From: Acidobacteriota bacterium
GTDB taxonomy: Bacteria; Acidobacteriota; Terriglobia; Terriglobales; Acidobacteriaceae
Direction: 5' to 3'
Assembly (NCBI GenBank): GCA_021792135.1
Contig: JAJYVF010000011.1
Coordinates: forward strand, 1 to 64,000
DNA: 64,000 nt
The position numbers were made by a program, and so were the translations under genes. The notes beneath the pieces were generated by a model. That model was not told where the DNA came from, searched no databases, and saw nothing but the letters and a program-made list of their open reading frames with translations. Shown here piece by piece: positions 8,875 through 19,516 of this stretch (the stretch's first letter is position 1; the number at the start of each line of letters is the position of its first letter).

Positions 8875-9292
8875 TGCGCCTTGCAGGAGCAATGCAGACA
8901 GAGAGGCAGTTGGAATACAAGCTGCGGATCCAGGGTCCGGTCTGCAGCCTCCGCAACCCGCTGTATGCCCAACCAGCGCGGCTCGCTGTCGCACATCTGC
9001 TCCGGCCCGCGGATCGCAGCAATGTTCCGGTCCCCAGGTTCCTGCAGATGCCTCATAGCCATGGCCCCACCCGCCTCGTTATCTACAAGAACCGAATTCA
9101 CGCCGCGGGATACCAGATCGCGGCCCACAATCAGAATCAGCACATTATTCTTCCGCACTTCGCCCAACAGGTTCGTCTCTTCAAATACCCAGCTGGTCCG
9201 GACCCCCGCCGGCTCAATCTGCTCCTCCTGCTTGTGGCCGTGATTCTCTCCTTCTGCGTCTTCCCTCGGCCAGAGTTTTCGCCGCCCTTCCG
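8875..9292 (-). pseudogene. LacI-family transcriptional regulator remnant
   Basis: On the minus strand, RGVNSVLVDNEAGG, then AMRHLQEPGDRNIAAIRGP, then SEPRWLGIQRV and DPQLVFQLP match the core sugar-binding domain of LacI-family repressors. A short YFGRAAKTLAEGR stretch upstream (about 9250-9290), in a separate segment, may be the end of the helix-turn-helix. The DNA-binding domain and the last third are missing or scrambled and the pieces do not form one open frame. It lies between the discoidin hydrolase gene and the broken TonB receptor and was probably their regulator. Confidence 0.7.
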
Positions 9293-9371
9293 AAATACAT
9301 AAGGCCCCTTCCTCAACTGAAACGATCTGGCTAACCGCCTGACAATGCAGGAAAGCCGGCTATAGAGTCAG

Positions 9372-12300
9372 GTGAATATCCATCTCCGCATTGTTCCTCT
9401 TGACAGCAGGGACAAAGTGGGGTCTCAGACGCTATTCAAACGTTTCACTCGAGGAATCGAGGCTGAGAGCGATCGCTCGCAATTGCAGGTGATCAACAAA
9501 CAGTTCATCGAGGATCTCCCGCTGACGAATCGCTATGTCATGGATCTGATAACGCTCGCGCCAGGCATCTCGCGGACGGACGATACCTGCGGCATCAGCT
9601 GCACCGGCACCAACTTTGTCTCCAATGGCAGACGCAACTCGACTGCAGACGTCCTGATGGACGGCGCTTCCATTACCAATATGGAGCCCAACGGCGGCGT
9701 CACGAATGTCACATACACGCCGTCAACATGGTCACGCAATCCGGCACCAACGTGGTCCATGGCGAACTCTACGATTGTGTCCGCAATTCCGCTCTCGATT
9801 CGAATAATTGGTTCAATAACTTTTATGGGCAGCCCATTGCAAATTTGAGCAGGAATAACTACGGTGGAACTGTTGGTGGTCCGATTGTAAGAAACAAGAC
9901 CTTTTTATTCTTCGACTGGGATGGAACCCGGGAAGTCTCCCAGACGACCCCGCAGGCAGGCGTTCCCAGCGGGGCCGAGCGAAGAGGCGACTTTGGCGAG
10001 ATATGCTCCTACTACGGCGGCAGCTTCAATGCGGCCGGCCCGTGTTCCAATCTGAACGGTCAAATCTGGGATCCCTACTCCAGAACCTATGATCCTACAG
10101 TTGGCGGTGGCGTCGCTTCTGCCTATATTCCTTTCAACAACCTTGGGACCTACGCCAGCCCCGGAAATCCGAAGCTGAGGGGCACCCCCTATCAGTTGTC
10201 GGGGGCTCCCGGCGACCTGATCGACCCCGTCGCCCCAAAAAATGATGAACATGTTCCCCATGCCGAATATCCCCGTGGGCTCTCCTTATGATAGCTGGAT
10301 CGCATCCGGATCGAACCTGTATGTGGAGAATCAGTTTGACCTCAAGATTGACCGGCAGGTAACCTCCTCGAACCGGATGTCTGCACGGTATTCGGAGAGC
10401 TGGACCACCACCCCGTACAATTGTTTCGGCAACTATATCGACCCCTGCGCGGGCGGCCCCAATCAAACCCCGACTCACCTGTTTGTTCTGGACGACATCC
10501 ATACCTTCAACCGAACGACGGTGTTGAACGCGACCCTTGGGTTCACACGTGGCGCGGAGAGAATCTTTACCTATCCGCCTATGGGAATCTCCGACGCACC
10601 CTCGAACCCTCTCGGCAACCTGGGCTTCCCCGGGTATCTCAACGACGCGGGATTTATGGGCGTCCCCTCCATATTCATCGGCGGGGGATACTTCTCCGCG
10701 GGTTACTCGAGCGCAGGTTCGGACCCCTACGGCAATTACAAGCAGGGACAGGATACCGGCGAACTTACTGTCACGCTCAACAAACAACTCGGCACGCACG
10801 AGTTAATCGGCGGTATTGACGGGCGCCTGCACCAGATGAACTACATCCAGACAAACGCCCCTAATGGCATCTTCACCTTCGGCCAGCACGGGTCCTCGAT
10901 GTGCCCGGGCGATGTGTCAGTCTGCGGCGGCGACGCCATGGCTACCTTTATGGTGGGCTTTCCCAATGACGGGGCCTATTACGAGATCCAGGACCAGATT
11001 GCCTCCGAAAACTATCAGTATGCGGGCTACATCCAGGACAACTGGAGAACGACCGCAAAGCTCACCCTCAATCTGGGCCTGCGTTACGAACTCACATTGC
11101 CGCGCACGGAGCGCCACAATCGCCAGAACTGGTTCGATCCGAACGTCAATTCGCCACTGTCGGTGCCTGGACTCGGCACCCTGAAAGGCGGCGAGGTATT
11201 CGCAAGCCCGTCCCAGCGGACGATCGTCAATACTGACTGGACAGACTGGCAACCCCGTATCGGTTTCGCCTATCAGTTCACCCCCAATTGGGCGGTGCGG
11301 GGCGGATTTGGCGCTTATTACTCGCAGTCCAGATCAGGTGTCACCGGTGTTGCTCCCTAAGGCTCGCAGGGCTTTAATCAGTACACGAACGCAATAGTCA
11401 CATACAAGAACGACGGCGCGACGCCGTACCTGCACCTGAGCAATCCCTTCCCCTTCGGCCTGATTCAGCCTCCTGGAAACTCTCTCGGGCTGATGAATGA
11501 TGTTGGGTACGGGGCCGTTGGTCCGCTTCGCAATGAAAAGACCACGCCCTATGAGCAACCCTGGACGGTGGGGATTGAACGGCAACTGCCATCGAGAATC
11601 CTGCTTGATGTGGAGTATCTGGGGAATAGGGGTGTGATCCTCTATTTCGGCGGCGACAATCAGATCGACATCCTCCCTATATCCGTGGAGGGCTACTCGC
11701 TCAATCAGATCGCGGCGATACAGAGCTGCGTGAACAATCCCTTCCAGGGATACATTACCGATCCCAACAGCTCTCTCTCCAGTCCACAGGTGCCGCAGTG
11801 TCAGCTCGACCTTCCCTATCCGCAGTTCACCTCGGTAACCACGGACGTCCCGCCAGTCGCCAGTTCCATCTATCACAGTTTGCAAATCACCTCCCAGAAG
11901 GATTTCTCCAACGGCCTGCAGTTCCTCATCACTTATGTCTGGTCGAGATCGATCGACGATTCGTCGGCTCAGGACGACAACACGACATGGCTGGGAAGCT
12001 TTACGAGTCTTCAGGACCCCAACAGGCGATATCTGGAACGTAGTCTGTCGACCTTCGATGTGCCGCAAACCTTTCAGGCCAGCTATGTCTTTGCGCTGCC
12101 GTTCGGGCGGGGCAGGCAGTTCATGGGCTCCAGCTCACGGTTAGTAGACGGAATCCTGGGTGGCTGGATAACAAACGGAGTCTGGCGCCTCAGGGGAGGG
12201 CGTCCGCTTGCGTTTACGATGGCGGACGGAAGCTCTCTGCCCACCTACGGAACGCAGCGGCCCAACCTTGTCGGCACCCCCCATCGTAACCACGGAAACA

Positions 12301-12619
12301 ACTGGATCAACAATTTCTTCACCAACCCACAGGTCTTCCAGTTGCCCCCATCTATGCGATCGGCAATGCTTCCCGTAGCATTGGGAGCGTCCGCACCCCG
12401 TACGTCTTCCTTACGGATCTTTCGATGATGAAGACATTCTCTCTGGAGACCGTGCGCAAAGGAATGTCACTCCAGACCCGGATCGAAGCGTCGAGCGCTT
12501 TCCACCACCGCACGTTCGGTACGCCGGATACGCTGGTTGATGATCCCAGCTTTGGCGTTATCAGCTATACGGAAAGCCAACCGCGCAATGTACAGCTCGG
12601 CATCCAGTTCCGGTTTTGA
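9372..12619 (+). pseudogene. Oar-like TonB-dependent receptor, broken by frameshifts and a stop
   Basis: Five segments in shifting frames make up one acidobacterial Oar-type outer-membrane receptor. The plug domain is at 9450-9725 (QVINKQFIEDLPLTNRYV, DGASITNMEP). A frame change near 9725 leads to VTQSGTNVVHGELYD and GGTVGGPIVRNKTFLFFDWDG. Another near 10240 leads to the barrel (DLKIDRQVTSSNRMSARYS, GYIQDNWRTTAKLTLNLGLRYE, WQPRIGFAY). A TAA at 11358-11360 interrupts the same frame, which continues to about 12345 (PWTVGIERQLPS, YVFALPFGRGRQF). A last shift gives the final strand NVQLGIQFRF. The signal peptide and N-terminal carboxypeptidase-like domain are absent. Such receptors take up glycans or other large ligands. 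Three frameshifts, one stop and the N-terminal loss make this a clear pseudogene unless the assembly is poor here. Confidence 0.85.
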
Positions 12620-12804
12620 CAGAGTCTGCTGCCGCAGGCTGTACCCGGAGTGGTTGGGGGAGCCGGGAGGTCTCGATTTCTGGAAGGGCGACCTCAAAAG
12701 TGCTCGCATTGTCGCGCTGAGCGCGCCTGCTCATGGCCGCGTTGAAATGAGCCAGGCAGCAGCAGGTGTGCATATAGTTTGATTAGAAGCCTCCGGGAGT
12801 TCAG

Positions 12805-14952
12805 ATGAATCCAGAGTCAGGTCAGCACTCAGCGCAACACCCCACCCTCGACCGTCGGCAGTTTCTTGAGCTGAGCCTGGCCAGCGCCGCGCTGCTGCTC
12901 GCCGAGGGGCGCGCCCGCGCCGCGGAAACCATCCCCGCGGTTGCCACGCACGGCGTTTTGACGGAGCTTGCGCCCGGCGCCGTTGAGCCGCAGGGCTGGC
13001 TGCGGGGATATCTTGCCCGACAGGCTGCCGAGCTCGGCTTGCAGCTGCCGGAGGTCTCGTGGCCCTTTACCGCGGCGTACTGGGATGGTCTGGAGCAGGG
13101 CCCCAGCTGGTGGCCCTGGGAGCAGCGCGCCTACTGGATCGACGGCGCCACGCGGCTGGCCATCGTGATGCGCGATACCGCACTTTTCCAGAAGACGCAG
13201 GTGCCGATTCTGTTCACGCTGGACCACCCCGGAGCCAACGGCTATCTCGGCCCCGCCTTTTTCGAGAATCCCGAAGGCGACGAACACCGCTGGCCCCAGA
13301 CGCTCTTCTTCCGCAGCCTGATGGCCTGCGCCGAAGCGCATGTCGGTCCGGCGGGTATTGCCGAAGCGATGCGCCGGCACTACCGCAACGACCGTGCCGA
13401 CTACGCTCTGCCTCAACGCAATATCACCAACCTTGAGCCGATGCTGTGGTGCTACAGCCAGACAGCCGATGCCAGGCTGCTCGCGCTGGCCGAAGACTCC
13501 TGGCGGCGCTACCAGGCGCAGGCGGCTGCGGACCCTGAAAGCGGCGACCTGAGCGAAGCGCGCGTCTACGCTGACACCCCGATTCACGCGCACGGCGTAA
13601 CCTACGCCGAGACCGCGAAGCTGCCCGCGATCCTCTACATGTACACCGGAAATCCGGAGTACCTGCGCTTCGCGCTCGCCGCACAGCAGCGCATTTTCTC
13701 CCATCACATGCTGGTGGACGGCATCCCCTCGACGTCGGAGTGGTTCCGCACGCGCACCTCGCTTGACTCGCACGAAACCTGCGACATCGTGGACCACACC
13801 TGGGCATGGGGCTACATGCTGCAGGCCACCGGCGACGGCCTGTGGGGCGACCGCATCGAGCGCGCCTGCTTCAACGCCGGCCCGGGGGCGATCCGCAACG
13901 ACTGGAAGGCGCTGCAATACTTCTCCTGCCCCAACCAGTTTCTGGCCACGGAGAATTCCGATCACAACGTGATGGAACACGGCGGGTACATGATGGCCTA
14001 CCAGCCGAATCCCGGCCAGCGCACTGCCTGCTGCGGCGGCAACGTCCACCGCCTCTATCCCAACTATGTAAGCCGCATGTGGATGCGCTCAGCCAACGGC
14101 GGCCTGGCTGCCACGCTCTACGGTCCCTCCACGATAAGAGCCACCGTCGGCCGGGAGCGCACGCCGGTCGAAATTGTGCAGACCACGGATTATCCTTTCC
14201 GCGACGCCATTACCTTCAAGTTTGCTGGGCAGCAGGAGGCGCATTTCCCGCTCTCGCTGCGCATCCCAGCCTGGTGCCGCAACCCGCGGCTTACGATGAA
14301 CGGGGAGCCTTTCGCGGTTACGCTGCAGAAGGGGTTCGTCACGCTTGACCGCCGTTTCCGCCCCGGCGACGCGCTGACCCTCACGTTGCCCATGGAGCTG
14401 GCCCGCACGGAGTGGCCCTACGGCGGCGTCGCGCTCGAGCGTGGGCCGCTGGTCTTCTCCCTGCCGATTCAGGAAGACTGGTTCACCTTTACCGTACCTG
14501 ACTACTCCACTCCGGCCTTCCCCGGCTATAACGCCAACCCCGCCAGTGCGTGGAATTACGCCCTCGCTCTTAACCGCGGCACGCTCGACGGCCAGGTGAA
14601 GGTGGAGCAGACCGCCGGCGAGCTCGCGGACGATCCCTGGTCGCACCCGCCCATCGCCCTCACTGTCGCCGCGCGCAAAATCGAGGACTACACGCTGCAG
14701 GGTGTCACCAACCAGGATGACCAGTCCTTCACGCCGCCCCTGCCGGACCTCGCCTTTACGCAGGTCCGGTCGGAGACCGAGCAGATCAGGCTGGTGCCCT
14801 ACGGCTCGACACAGCTGCGCGCGACGATCTTCCCCAACCTCGGGGCCGCAATGGGTTGCTCGTCAGCGCAATCCGATTCCAATATCGATACCGAGGCTGG
14901 CACATCGTCGCTGAGCGTGGGTTCCGCACTGGTCCGAGGGGAAGCCCCCTGA
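12805..14952 (+). CDS. GH127-like beta-L-arabinofuranosidase, exported
   Basis: The 715-residue protein follows GGGAG and has a twin-arginine-like leader (DRRQFLELSLASAALLLA). The rest is an alpha/alpha-barrel with the GH127 signature. HETCDIVDH supplies Glu324 and Cys326, and TACCGGNVHR supplies Cys409 and Cys410; in characterised GH127 enzymes (HypBA1) the equivalent residues bind zinc and one Cys is the nucleophile. A beta-sandwich C-terminal region follows (SLRIPAWC). The reaction would be removal of terminal beta-L-arabinofuranose from plant glycoproteins or pectin; a GH146 or other relative is possible. It is transcribed convergently with the truncated DUF4434 gene, two bases away. Confidence 0.8.
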   Translation: MNPESGQHSAQHPTLDRRQFLELSLASAALLLAEGRARAAETIPAVATHGVLTELAPGAVEPQGWLRGYLARQAAELGLQLPEVSWPFTAAYWDGLEQGPSWWPWEQRAYWIDGATRLAIVMRDTALFQKTQVPILFTLDHPGANGYLGPAFFENPEGDEHRWPQTLFFRSLMACAEAHVGPAGIAEAMRRHYRNDRADYALPQRNITNLEPMLWCYSQTADARLLALAEDSWRRYQAQAAADPESGDLSEARVYADTPIHAHGVTYAETAKLPAILYMYTGNPEYLRFALAAQQRIFSHHMLVDGIPSTSEWFRTRTSLDSHETCDIVDHTWAWGYMLQATGDGLWGDRIERACFNAGPGAIRNDWKALQYFSCPNQFLATENSDHNVMEHGGYMMAYQPNPGQRTACCGGNVHRLYPNYVSRMWMRSANGGLAATLYGPSTIRATVGRERTPVEIVQTTDYPFRDAITFKFAGQQEAHFPLSLRIPAWCRNPRLTMNGEPFAVTLQKGFVTLDRRFRPGDALTLTLPMELARTEWPYGGVALERGPLVFSLPIQEDWFTFTVPDYSTPAFPGYNANPASAWNYALALNRGTLDGQVKVEQTAGELADDPWSHPPIALTVAARKIEDYTLQGVTNQDDQSFTPPLPDLAFTQVRSETEQIRLVPYGSTQLRATIFPNLGAAMGCSSAQSDSNIDTEAGTSSLSVGSALVRGEAP

Positions 14953-14954
14953 GA

Positions 14955-15497
14955 TCACTGCCGATTCGCGATATGCCAGGGGGAAGACGCCTGCGGCGCG
15001 CGGCCGATACTCTCAAGATACCGAGCGTAGTCCGCATACAGGCGGACGGTTGCCGGCCCGCCTGGTGTGATGCGCGATCCCGGCGCGTTGAACAGACCCG
15101 AATATTGATAGCAGAGGATCTTCTCAAAATTCGGGAAGCGCCGGAGGTCCCGAATGAGGCCGCCCACAGGTCTGGGAATCAGAGCCTTGCCGTTAAATAC
15201 AAACGCCTCCATATCCATCCAGAGGTGGGTACCGGTCCTGTCGCACATGGACTGCCAGAGCTGCGCAGCCTCGCCGCCGGTGAGGTCGCCCGGCGGCATG
15301 CGATGAAAGGCGAATGGGCAAATGATGTCGACATGCCGGAGCACCAGCGGCCACACATCGCGAGACTGGCGCAGCCCGAACGTGTTGGGGGCCAGCATTA
15401 CCGGCTTCTCCGGAGCCAGACTGCGACAATACGCCTGGAACTGAAGGAAAAACTCAATCACCTGCGCCAGCGCGACGCACAGGAGCGCCGGCCACAA
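14955..15497 (-). pseudogene. DUF4434-type protein, N-terminally truncated copy
   Basis: The 180 readable residues match the C-terminal half of the intact protein at 19517-20569: APNTFGLRQSRDVW, then HVDIICPF, HLWMDMEAFVF, ILCYQYSGLFN and VRLYADYARYL pair with its IAPYGTRV, DVDIVAY, RMWADVEIFEF, ILVYQYLGLMN and VRLYSDYTAWL. No signal peptide or N-terminal barrel half is present. Upstream sequence to about 15575 contains only out-of-frame scraps. It probably arose as a paralog that lost its 5' half. Confidence 0.65.
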
Positions 15498-15584
15498 CGT
15501 GATTCCGGTCCATCTGTCGAGATGCCGTGCCTTCCATATAGGGTTCCAAACCGATCATGCAGCCGATCAGCTTTGCGATCGGAG

Positions 15585-17213
15585 TCAGCAAATCGACTCA
15601 AAGACAAGAGCAGCCGATCCCTGAACGCCGGCCAGGCGTCCCGTCGCTGCCGCGCGGATTCGAGGCCGGCGTTTTTCGCCGAAGTGCAGGAGACGGGTCA
15701 CGCGTCTTTCCACTTCAGAAATAAACGGATGATATTCCTCAATCAGACCGCCGGAAAGAAACACGGCCTGGGGATCGAAAAGGTTAAACAGATTGGCGAT
15801 TCCTTCGGCAAGATTCTCCGTCAGGGTCGCATAGGCGCTTTGAGCGGCGGGATCGCCGCCGCGGGCCAGCTGATTGATGCGGAGCGCGAGCGCAGCATTG
15901 TCCAATGCCCCTTCGGGAACGGCTCCACCGTGGGCAGCGTACTCGCGCAGAAGCGATGCCGTGGAGACGTACGCTTCGAGACAGCCGTTCCGACCGCAGT
16001 TGCAGGGGCGTCCCCCGGCATGAATGACCATGTGCCCGATGGTTCCCGCAAAACCCAGCTGCCCGCCCATGAGTCTGCCGCCGGAGACCATGCCGCCCCC
16101 GACGCCGGTGCCTACGGTGATGACAGCGAAATCGGTGAGGCCTCGCCCTGCGCCGAAACAGAACTCCGCCAGCACGGCAGCCTGCGCGTCATTCACCACC
16201 GAAACGGGCAGATGAAAGCGCTGCTCGGCGAAGCTGCGCAGCGCAAAGCCGGACCATCCGCGAAGATTATCCGTGGCCGCAAAGATGCTGCCACTCGACC
16301 GGTCGACCACGCCGGCGGTAGCAATGCCGATGCCCGACGGCACAATCTTTCTGTCGCGCGTGACCGCCAGGGTTTCCTCGACCGTCTGCACCAGTCCGGC
16401 GACGATCGCCTCTCGTCCCCTGGAGGCTTCTGTGGGAGCCTGGGTCGCAAACGCGACCTCGCCGCTGCGCTCCACGATGCCGGCCTTGATCGATGTGCCG
16501 CCAATATCCACTCCAATGGCAGGACCCGAAGAGGAGCGGCGGGCAAGGGCTTTGGCAAATCCGGCCGCGAGCACTCCGGGGCGGGTGATGGCCGACCCGA
16601 CGATCACGCACCACGCGCCCGCATCCACGGCGCGGCGAGCCTCTTCGGGAGTGGAGAGATGTCCTTCGGCCATGATCGGAACCCGCAGCCGCTCCTTCAT
16701 CTCTGCGAGAAGCCGCCAGCTGAAGCTATCGCCGTTCCGCGTCTGTTCGGTGTATCCGTACAGGGTGGTGCCGACACAGTCGGCGCCGGCATCGGCGGCG
16801 GCGATCGCTTCCTCAGCCGTCGCGATATCGGCCATGACCGGCAGCCCAAGCTCCTCGTGAATCCGCCGAACAATCGCTCTCCAGGGCTCGTCGCCTGGCC
16901 AGTCACGATCCGTGCAGTCGAGCGCAATAATGGAAGCCCCAGCCGCTGCCAGGGCAGCAGCGGAGGCGAAGTCCGGGGTGATGCGCAAACCCGCGGGTCT
17001 GTACTTCTTCTCGATGCCGATGATCGGCACGCTGGTCTCCCGCCGCAGTACCGCCACCTGATCCGCCCCATTGAGACGCAGGCCCGCAGCGCCCCCTTCG
17101 ATGGCTGCCAGTGCGATGCGGCAGAGGGCATCTGTGTCCTCCAGAGGATCGCCGGGGAAGGCCTGGCATGAGACGATCAGCTTATCCTTCAATTCTTCCA
17201 ATATCGCGTTCAT
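15585..17213 (-). CDS. nanE/nanK: Bifunctional N-acetylmannosamine-6-phosphate 2-epimerase / ROK-family kinase
   Basis: One 542-residue frame joins two enzymes. Residues 1-225 are a NanE-type TIM barrel (LIVSCQAFPGDPL, PIIGIEKKY, ALDCTDRDWP, GTTLYGYT, MAEGHLSTPEEA, VIVGSAITRP). Residues 232-540 are a ROK sugar kinase with the phosphate motif GVDIGGTSIKAG, GTGVGGG, and the zinc motif CNCGRNGCLEAY. NanK phosphorylates ManNAc and NanE converts ManNAc-6-P to GlcNAc-6-P, so the fusion would channel the two steps in the cytoplasm. The kinase might accept another sugar. It is divergent from the RhaT-like transporter, 140 bases away, suggesting shared control, possibly by the GntR regulator downstream of that transporter. 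No sialate lyase (nanA) is adjacent. Confidence 0.85.
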   Translation of the reverse strand: MNAILEELKDKLIVSCQAFPGDPLEDTDALCRIALAAIEGGAAGLRLNGADQVAVLRRETSVPIIGIEKKYRPAGLRITPDFASAAALAAAGASIIALDCTDRDWPGDEPWRAIVRRIHEELGLPVMADIATAEEAIAAADAGADCVGTTLYGYTEQTRNGDSFSWRLLAEMKERLRVPIMAEGHLSTPEEARRAVDAGAWCVIVGSAITRPGVLAAGFAKALARRSSSGPAIGVDIGGTSIKAGIVERSGEVAFATQAPTEASRGREAIVAGLVQTVEETLAVTRDRKIVPSGIGIATAGVVDRSSGSIFAATDNLRGWSGFALRSFAEQRFHLPVSVVNDAQAAVLAEFCFGAGRGLTDFAVITVGTGVGGGMVSGGRLMGGQLGFAGTIGHMVIHAGGRPCNCGRNGCLEAYVSTASLLREYAAHGGAVPEGALDNAALALRINQLARGGDPAAQSAYATLTENLAEGIANLFNLFDPQAVFLSGGLIEEYHPFISEVERRVTRLLHFGEKRRPRIRAAATGRLAGVQGSAALVFESIC

Positions 17214-17353
17214 CTTTCCCCTTCTTCCGGAGCAGGGAACCTGCGCAGGCCTGTAGTATTGTATAGCCGTCTATTCAGCAACTTGGGGTTCTGCCGCCGG
17301 CATGCGGGAGAAACCCGGAGGACCGCAGGCCGGCAGCAGCAGTTCCCGCTGGA

Positions 17354-18403
17354 ATGGGAATGAGCGCAGATATGAACAGCATGATTGTGGCAGGCGCGCT
17401 CCTGGCAGTCCTGTCGGGTCTCATGAATGGAAGCTTCACCCTGCCCATGCGTTTTCTGGGGCGCTGGGAATGGGAGAACGTCTGGGCGCTGTTCATCATC
17501 GTTTCGTGCCTCCTGATGCCGGCCGCCATCGTGACTGCGATGGCGCCGCGGAGCTGGGGAATTTTGGTGCACGCCCCGGCGGAGGCGCTCTGGATTGCGG
17601 TGCTGACAGGATTTGCCTGGGGCTTCGGGGCGATTCTGTTCGGCCAGAGCGTGGGCGCTATCGGCATCTCACTCGCCAACACCCTCGTTCTGGCTATCAG
17701 TTCGGCTCTTGGTTCCCTGCTGCCCATCCTGTTACTGGCTCCCGGCAAGCTGCTGGCGCCCGGCGGCCGGCGAATCCTGGGAGGAGTCACCGTGGAACTG
17801 GCAGGCATTGCTTTGTGCGGCTGGGCGGGACGCATGCGCGAGCACGCGGCGGGTGCAGGGGCGGAGCGGGGCGGTATGGTCGGTCATGCACGGCCCATGG
17901 GCGTGGCTCTGCTGATGGCAACCGGCTCCGGTGCGCTGTCCGCTGTTTTCAACATTGGGTTTTCGCTGGCACGGCCCATTTCGGAGTTTGGCCGCGCGGC
18001 GGGCCTGAGCCGGTTCTCCAGTACGAATCTGATCTGGCTGGTGATGCTGGCAGCCGGCTCTGTAGCGAATCTTGGATTCTGCGTCTTCCTCTTCCGCAGG
18101 AACCGCAGCCTGACAAAGCTTGCGCAGCCGGGAAGACTGCGTTTCTATAGTCTTTCGACCCTGATGGCGCTGCTCTGGGGTGGCAGCATCTTTGCTTATG
18201 GCGCCTCCGCACCGCGCCTGGGTACGCTCGGAACCTCCATCGGCTGGCCTCTCAGTCTTGCCGTGGGCCTGCTGCTTGCGAATGTGATCGGCATAGGCCT
18301 CGGCGAATGGCGGCATGCTCCCGCACGCGCGCGGTCATGGATGTATTCGGGAATCGGCATCCTGCTGGTGGCGATTGTACTGCTGAGCCGGGCTGGTTCC
18401 TGA
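17354..18403 (+). CDS. RhaT-family sugar:proton symporter-like membrane protein
   Basis: The 349-residue protein has about ten hydrophobic segments and looks like the L-rhamnose-proton symporter family. Typical traits are GLMNGSFTLPMR near the N-terminus, WENVWALF, GFAWGFGAILFG and GISLANTLVLAISSALGSLLP. The drug/metabolite transporter fold is expected. Because it is divergent from the NanE-NanK fusion and followed by a GntR regulator and a DUF4434 protein, it probably imports the sugar handled by that cluster rather than rhamnose; no rhamnose catabolic genes are near. Confidence 0.75.
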   Translation: MGMSADMNSMIVAGALLAVLSGLMNGSFTLPMRFLGRWEWENVWALFIIVSCLLMPAAIVTAMAPRSWGILVHAPAEALWIAVLTGFAWGFGAILFGQSVGAIGISLANTLVLAISSALGSLLPILLLAPGKLLAPGGRRILGGVTVELAGIALCGWAGRMREHAAGAGAERGGMVGHARPMGVALLMATGSGALSAVFNIGFSLARPISEFGRAAGLSRFSSTNLIWLVMLAAGSVANLGFCVFLFRRNRSLTKLAQPGRLRFYSLSTLMALLWGGSIFAYGASAPRLGTLGTSIGWPLSLAVGLLLANVIGIGLGEWRHAPARARSWMYSGIGILLVAIVLLSRAGS

Positions 18404-18556
18404 GGTTCCTGTATGGATGCGATGGAATGCAAAATTTCCTTTCGGAGAGCGTTGCCGTGTTCCCGGGAGGCATGCGGGATACGCGGCAGATTTAGGCGAC
18501 GAGGATTCAATCGCACACTGGTCATCCGAGGGTTGATGTTCAGGAGAGGAAGCTGA

Positions 18557-19366
18557 ATGCGACCGAGGAAGGGGAGCAGGGGGACTCCGAGCCGAGCGGC
18601 AGACACCGGCACCCGGGTGGTTTTCAAACCGCTGGATAAGACCAGCTTCACGCCGATGTACTTCCAGATTCAGACACAACTGCTGCGCATGATCCAGTTG
18701 GGACGCCTGCGGGCCGGTGATCCTCTGCCCAGCGAAGAGGAACTGAGCCGGATTTACGGCGTGAGCCGGATGACGTCACGGCAGGCTCTGCAGTCGCTGA
18801 AGAGCCAGGGATATGTCTCCCGTCACAAAGGCCGGGGCAGTTTTGTCAGCCAGCCATGGGTCGGAAAAGACATCACCCATCTGTGCGGCTTTACTGCCGA
18901 GATGCGGGCCCTCGGCCTGAGTGCATCGTCGCGCGTGCTCCATGCCGAAACGGTGCCTGCGTCTCCGGAAGTGGCTGCGCAACTGAACATCGCGGTGACT
19001 GCTCCCGTGTTCCATCTGTGCCGTCTGCGCCTCGCCGACGAACTGCCCGTAGCTGTCGAGGAAATTCGTCTTCCCTGCGGACGCTTTCCGGGGGTGGACA
19101 AGCTCGACTTTTCAAGCCTGTCTCTCTATCAGACCCTGCGGGTCCGCTACGGTATCCGCGTGAGCCGGGCAGACGAGGTTCTGGAAGCGCGTTCGGCCAC
19201 AAAAAAGGAAGCGCAGCTGCTGGAAGTCGCCCCGCGAGCCAGCCTTCTGGTGATCTCGCGCACCCTCTGGAGCGTGGACGGGCTGCCCGTGGAAACGGCA
19301 CATTCCGTTTATCGCGGTGACCGCTACCGTGCCGTATTGCGAATCCCGGCGACGGCGATGGAATGA
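18557..19366 (+). CDS. GntR-family transcriptional regulator, HutC/UTRA subfamily
   Basis: The 269-residue protein has a winged helix domain at about 30-100 (PMYFQIQTQLLRMIQ, GDPLPSEEELSRIYGVSRMTSRQAL, GRGSFVS) and a UTRA effector domain at about 115-260 (VFHLCRLRLADELPVAVEE, LLVISRTLW, ETAHSVYRGDRYR). HutC-type regulators usually sense a sugar phosphate or other small molecule and repress uptake and catabolic genes. The start at 18557 follows AGGAGAGGAAGC. Position after the RhaT-like transporter suggests it controls this sugar cluster. Confidence 0.9.
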   Translation: MRPRKGSRGTPSRAADTGTRVVFKPLDKTSFTPMYFQIQTQLLRMIQLGRLRAGDPLPSEEELSRIYGVSRMTSRQALQSLKSQGYVSRHKGRGSFVSQPWVGKDITHLCGFTAEMRALGLSASSRVLHAETVPASPEVAAQLNIAVTAPVFHLCRLRLADELPVAVEEIRLPCGRFPGVDKLDFSSLSLYQTLRVRYGIRVSRADEVLEARSATKKEAQLLEVAPRASLLVISRTLWSVDGLPVETAHSVYRGDRYRAVLRIPATAME

Positions 19367-19516
19367 ACAGAAGCTGGACGCGGCGCGATCCCGTTGCCGG
19401 CGTTTCCCGGCCGAATGAGTTGATGTCATTCCGATCGTCGTCTGTATGCTTTGCCGAAGCAGGTCGCTGCCAACAGCTGCTGGCATTTCTCTGCAAACCG
19501 CGAAGGGAGCGTTTCT

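Noticed and set aside
14856-17171. 771-residue forward frame over the NanE-NanK gene
   Set aside because: Antisense to a well-supported fusion gene; composition is Arg/Gly/Ala-rich without motifs.
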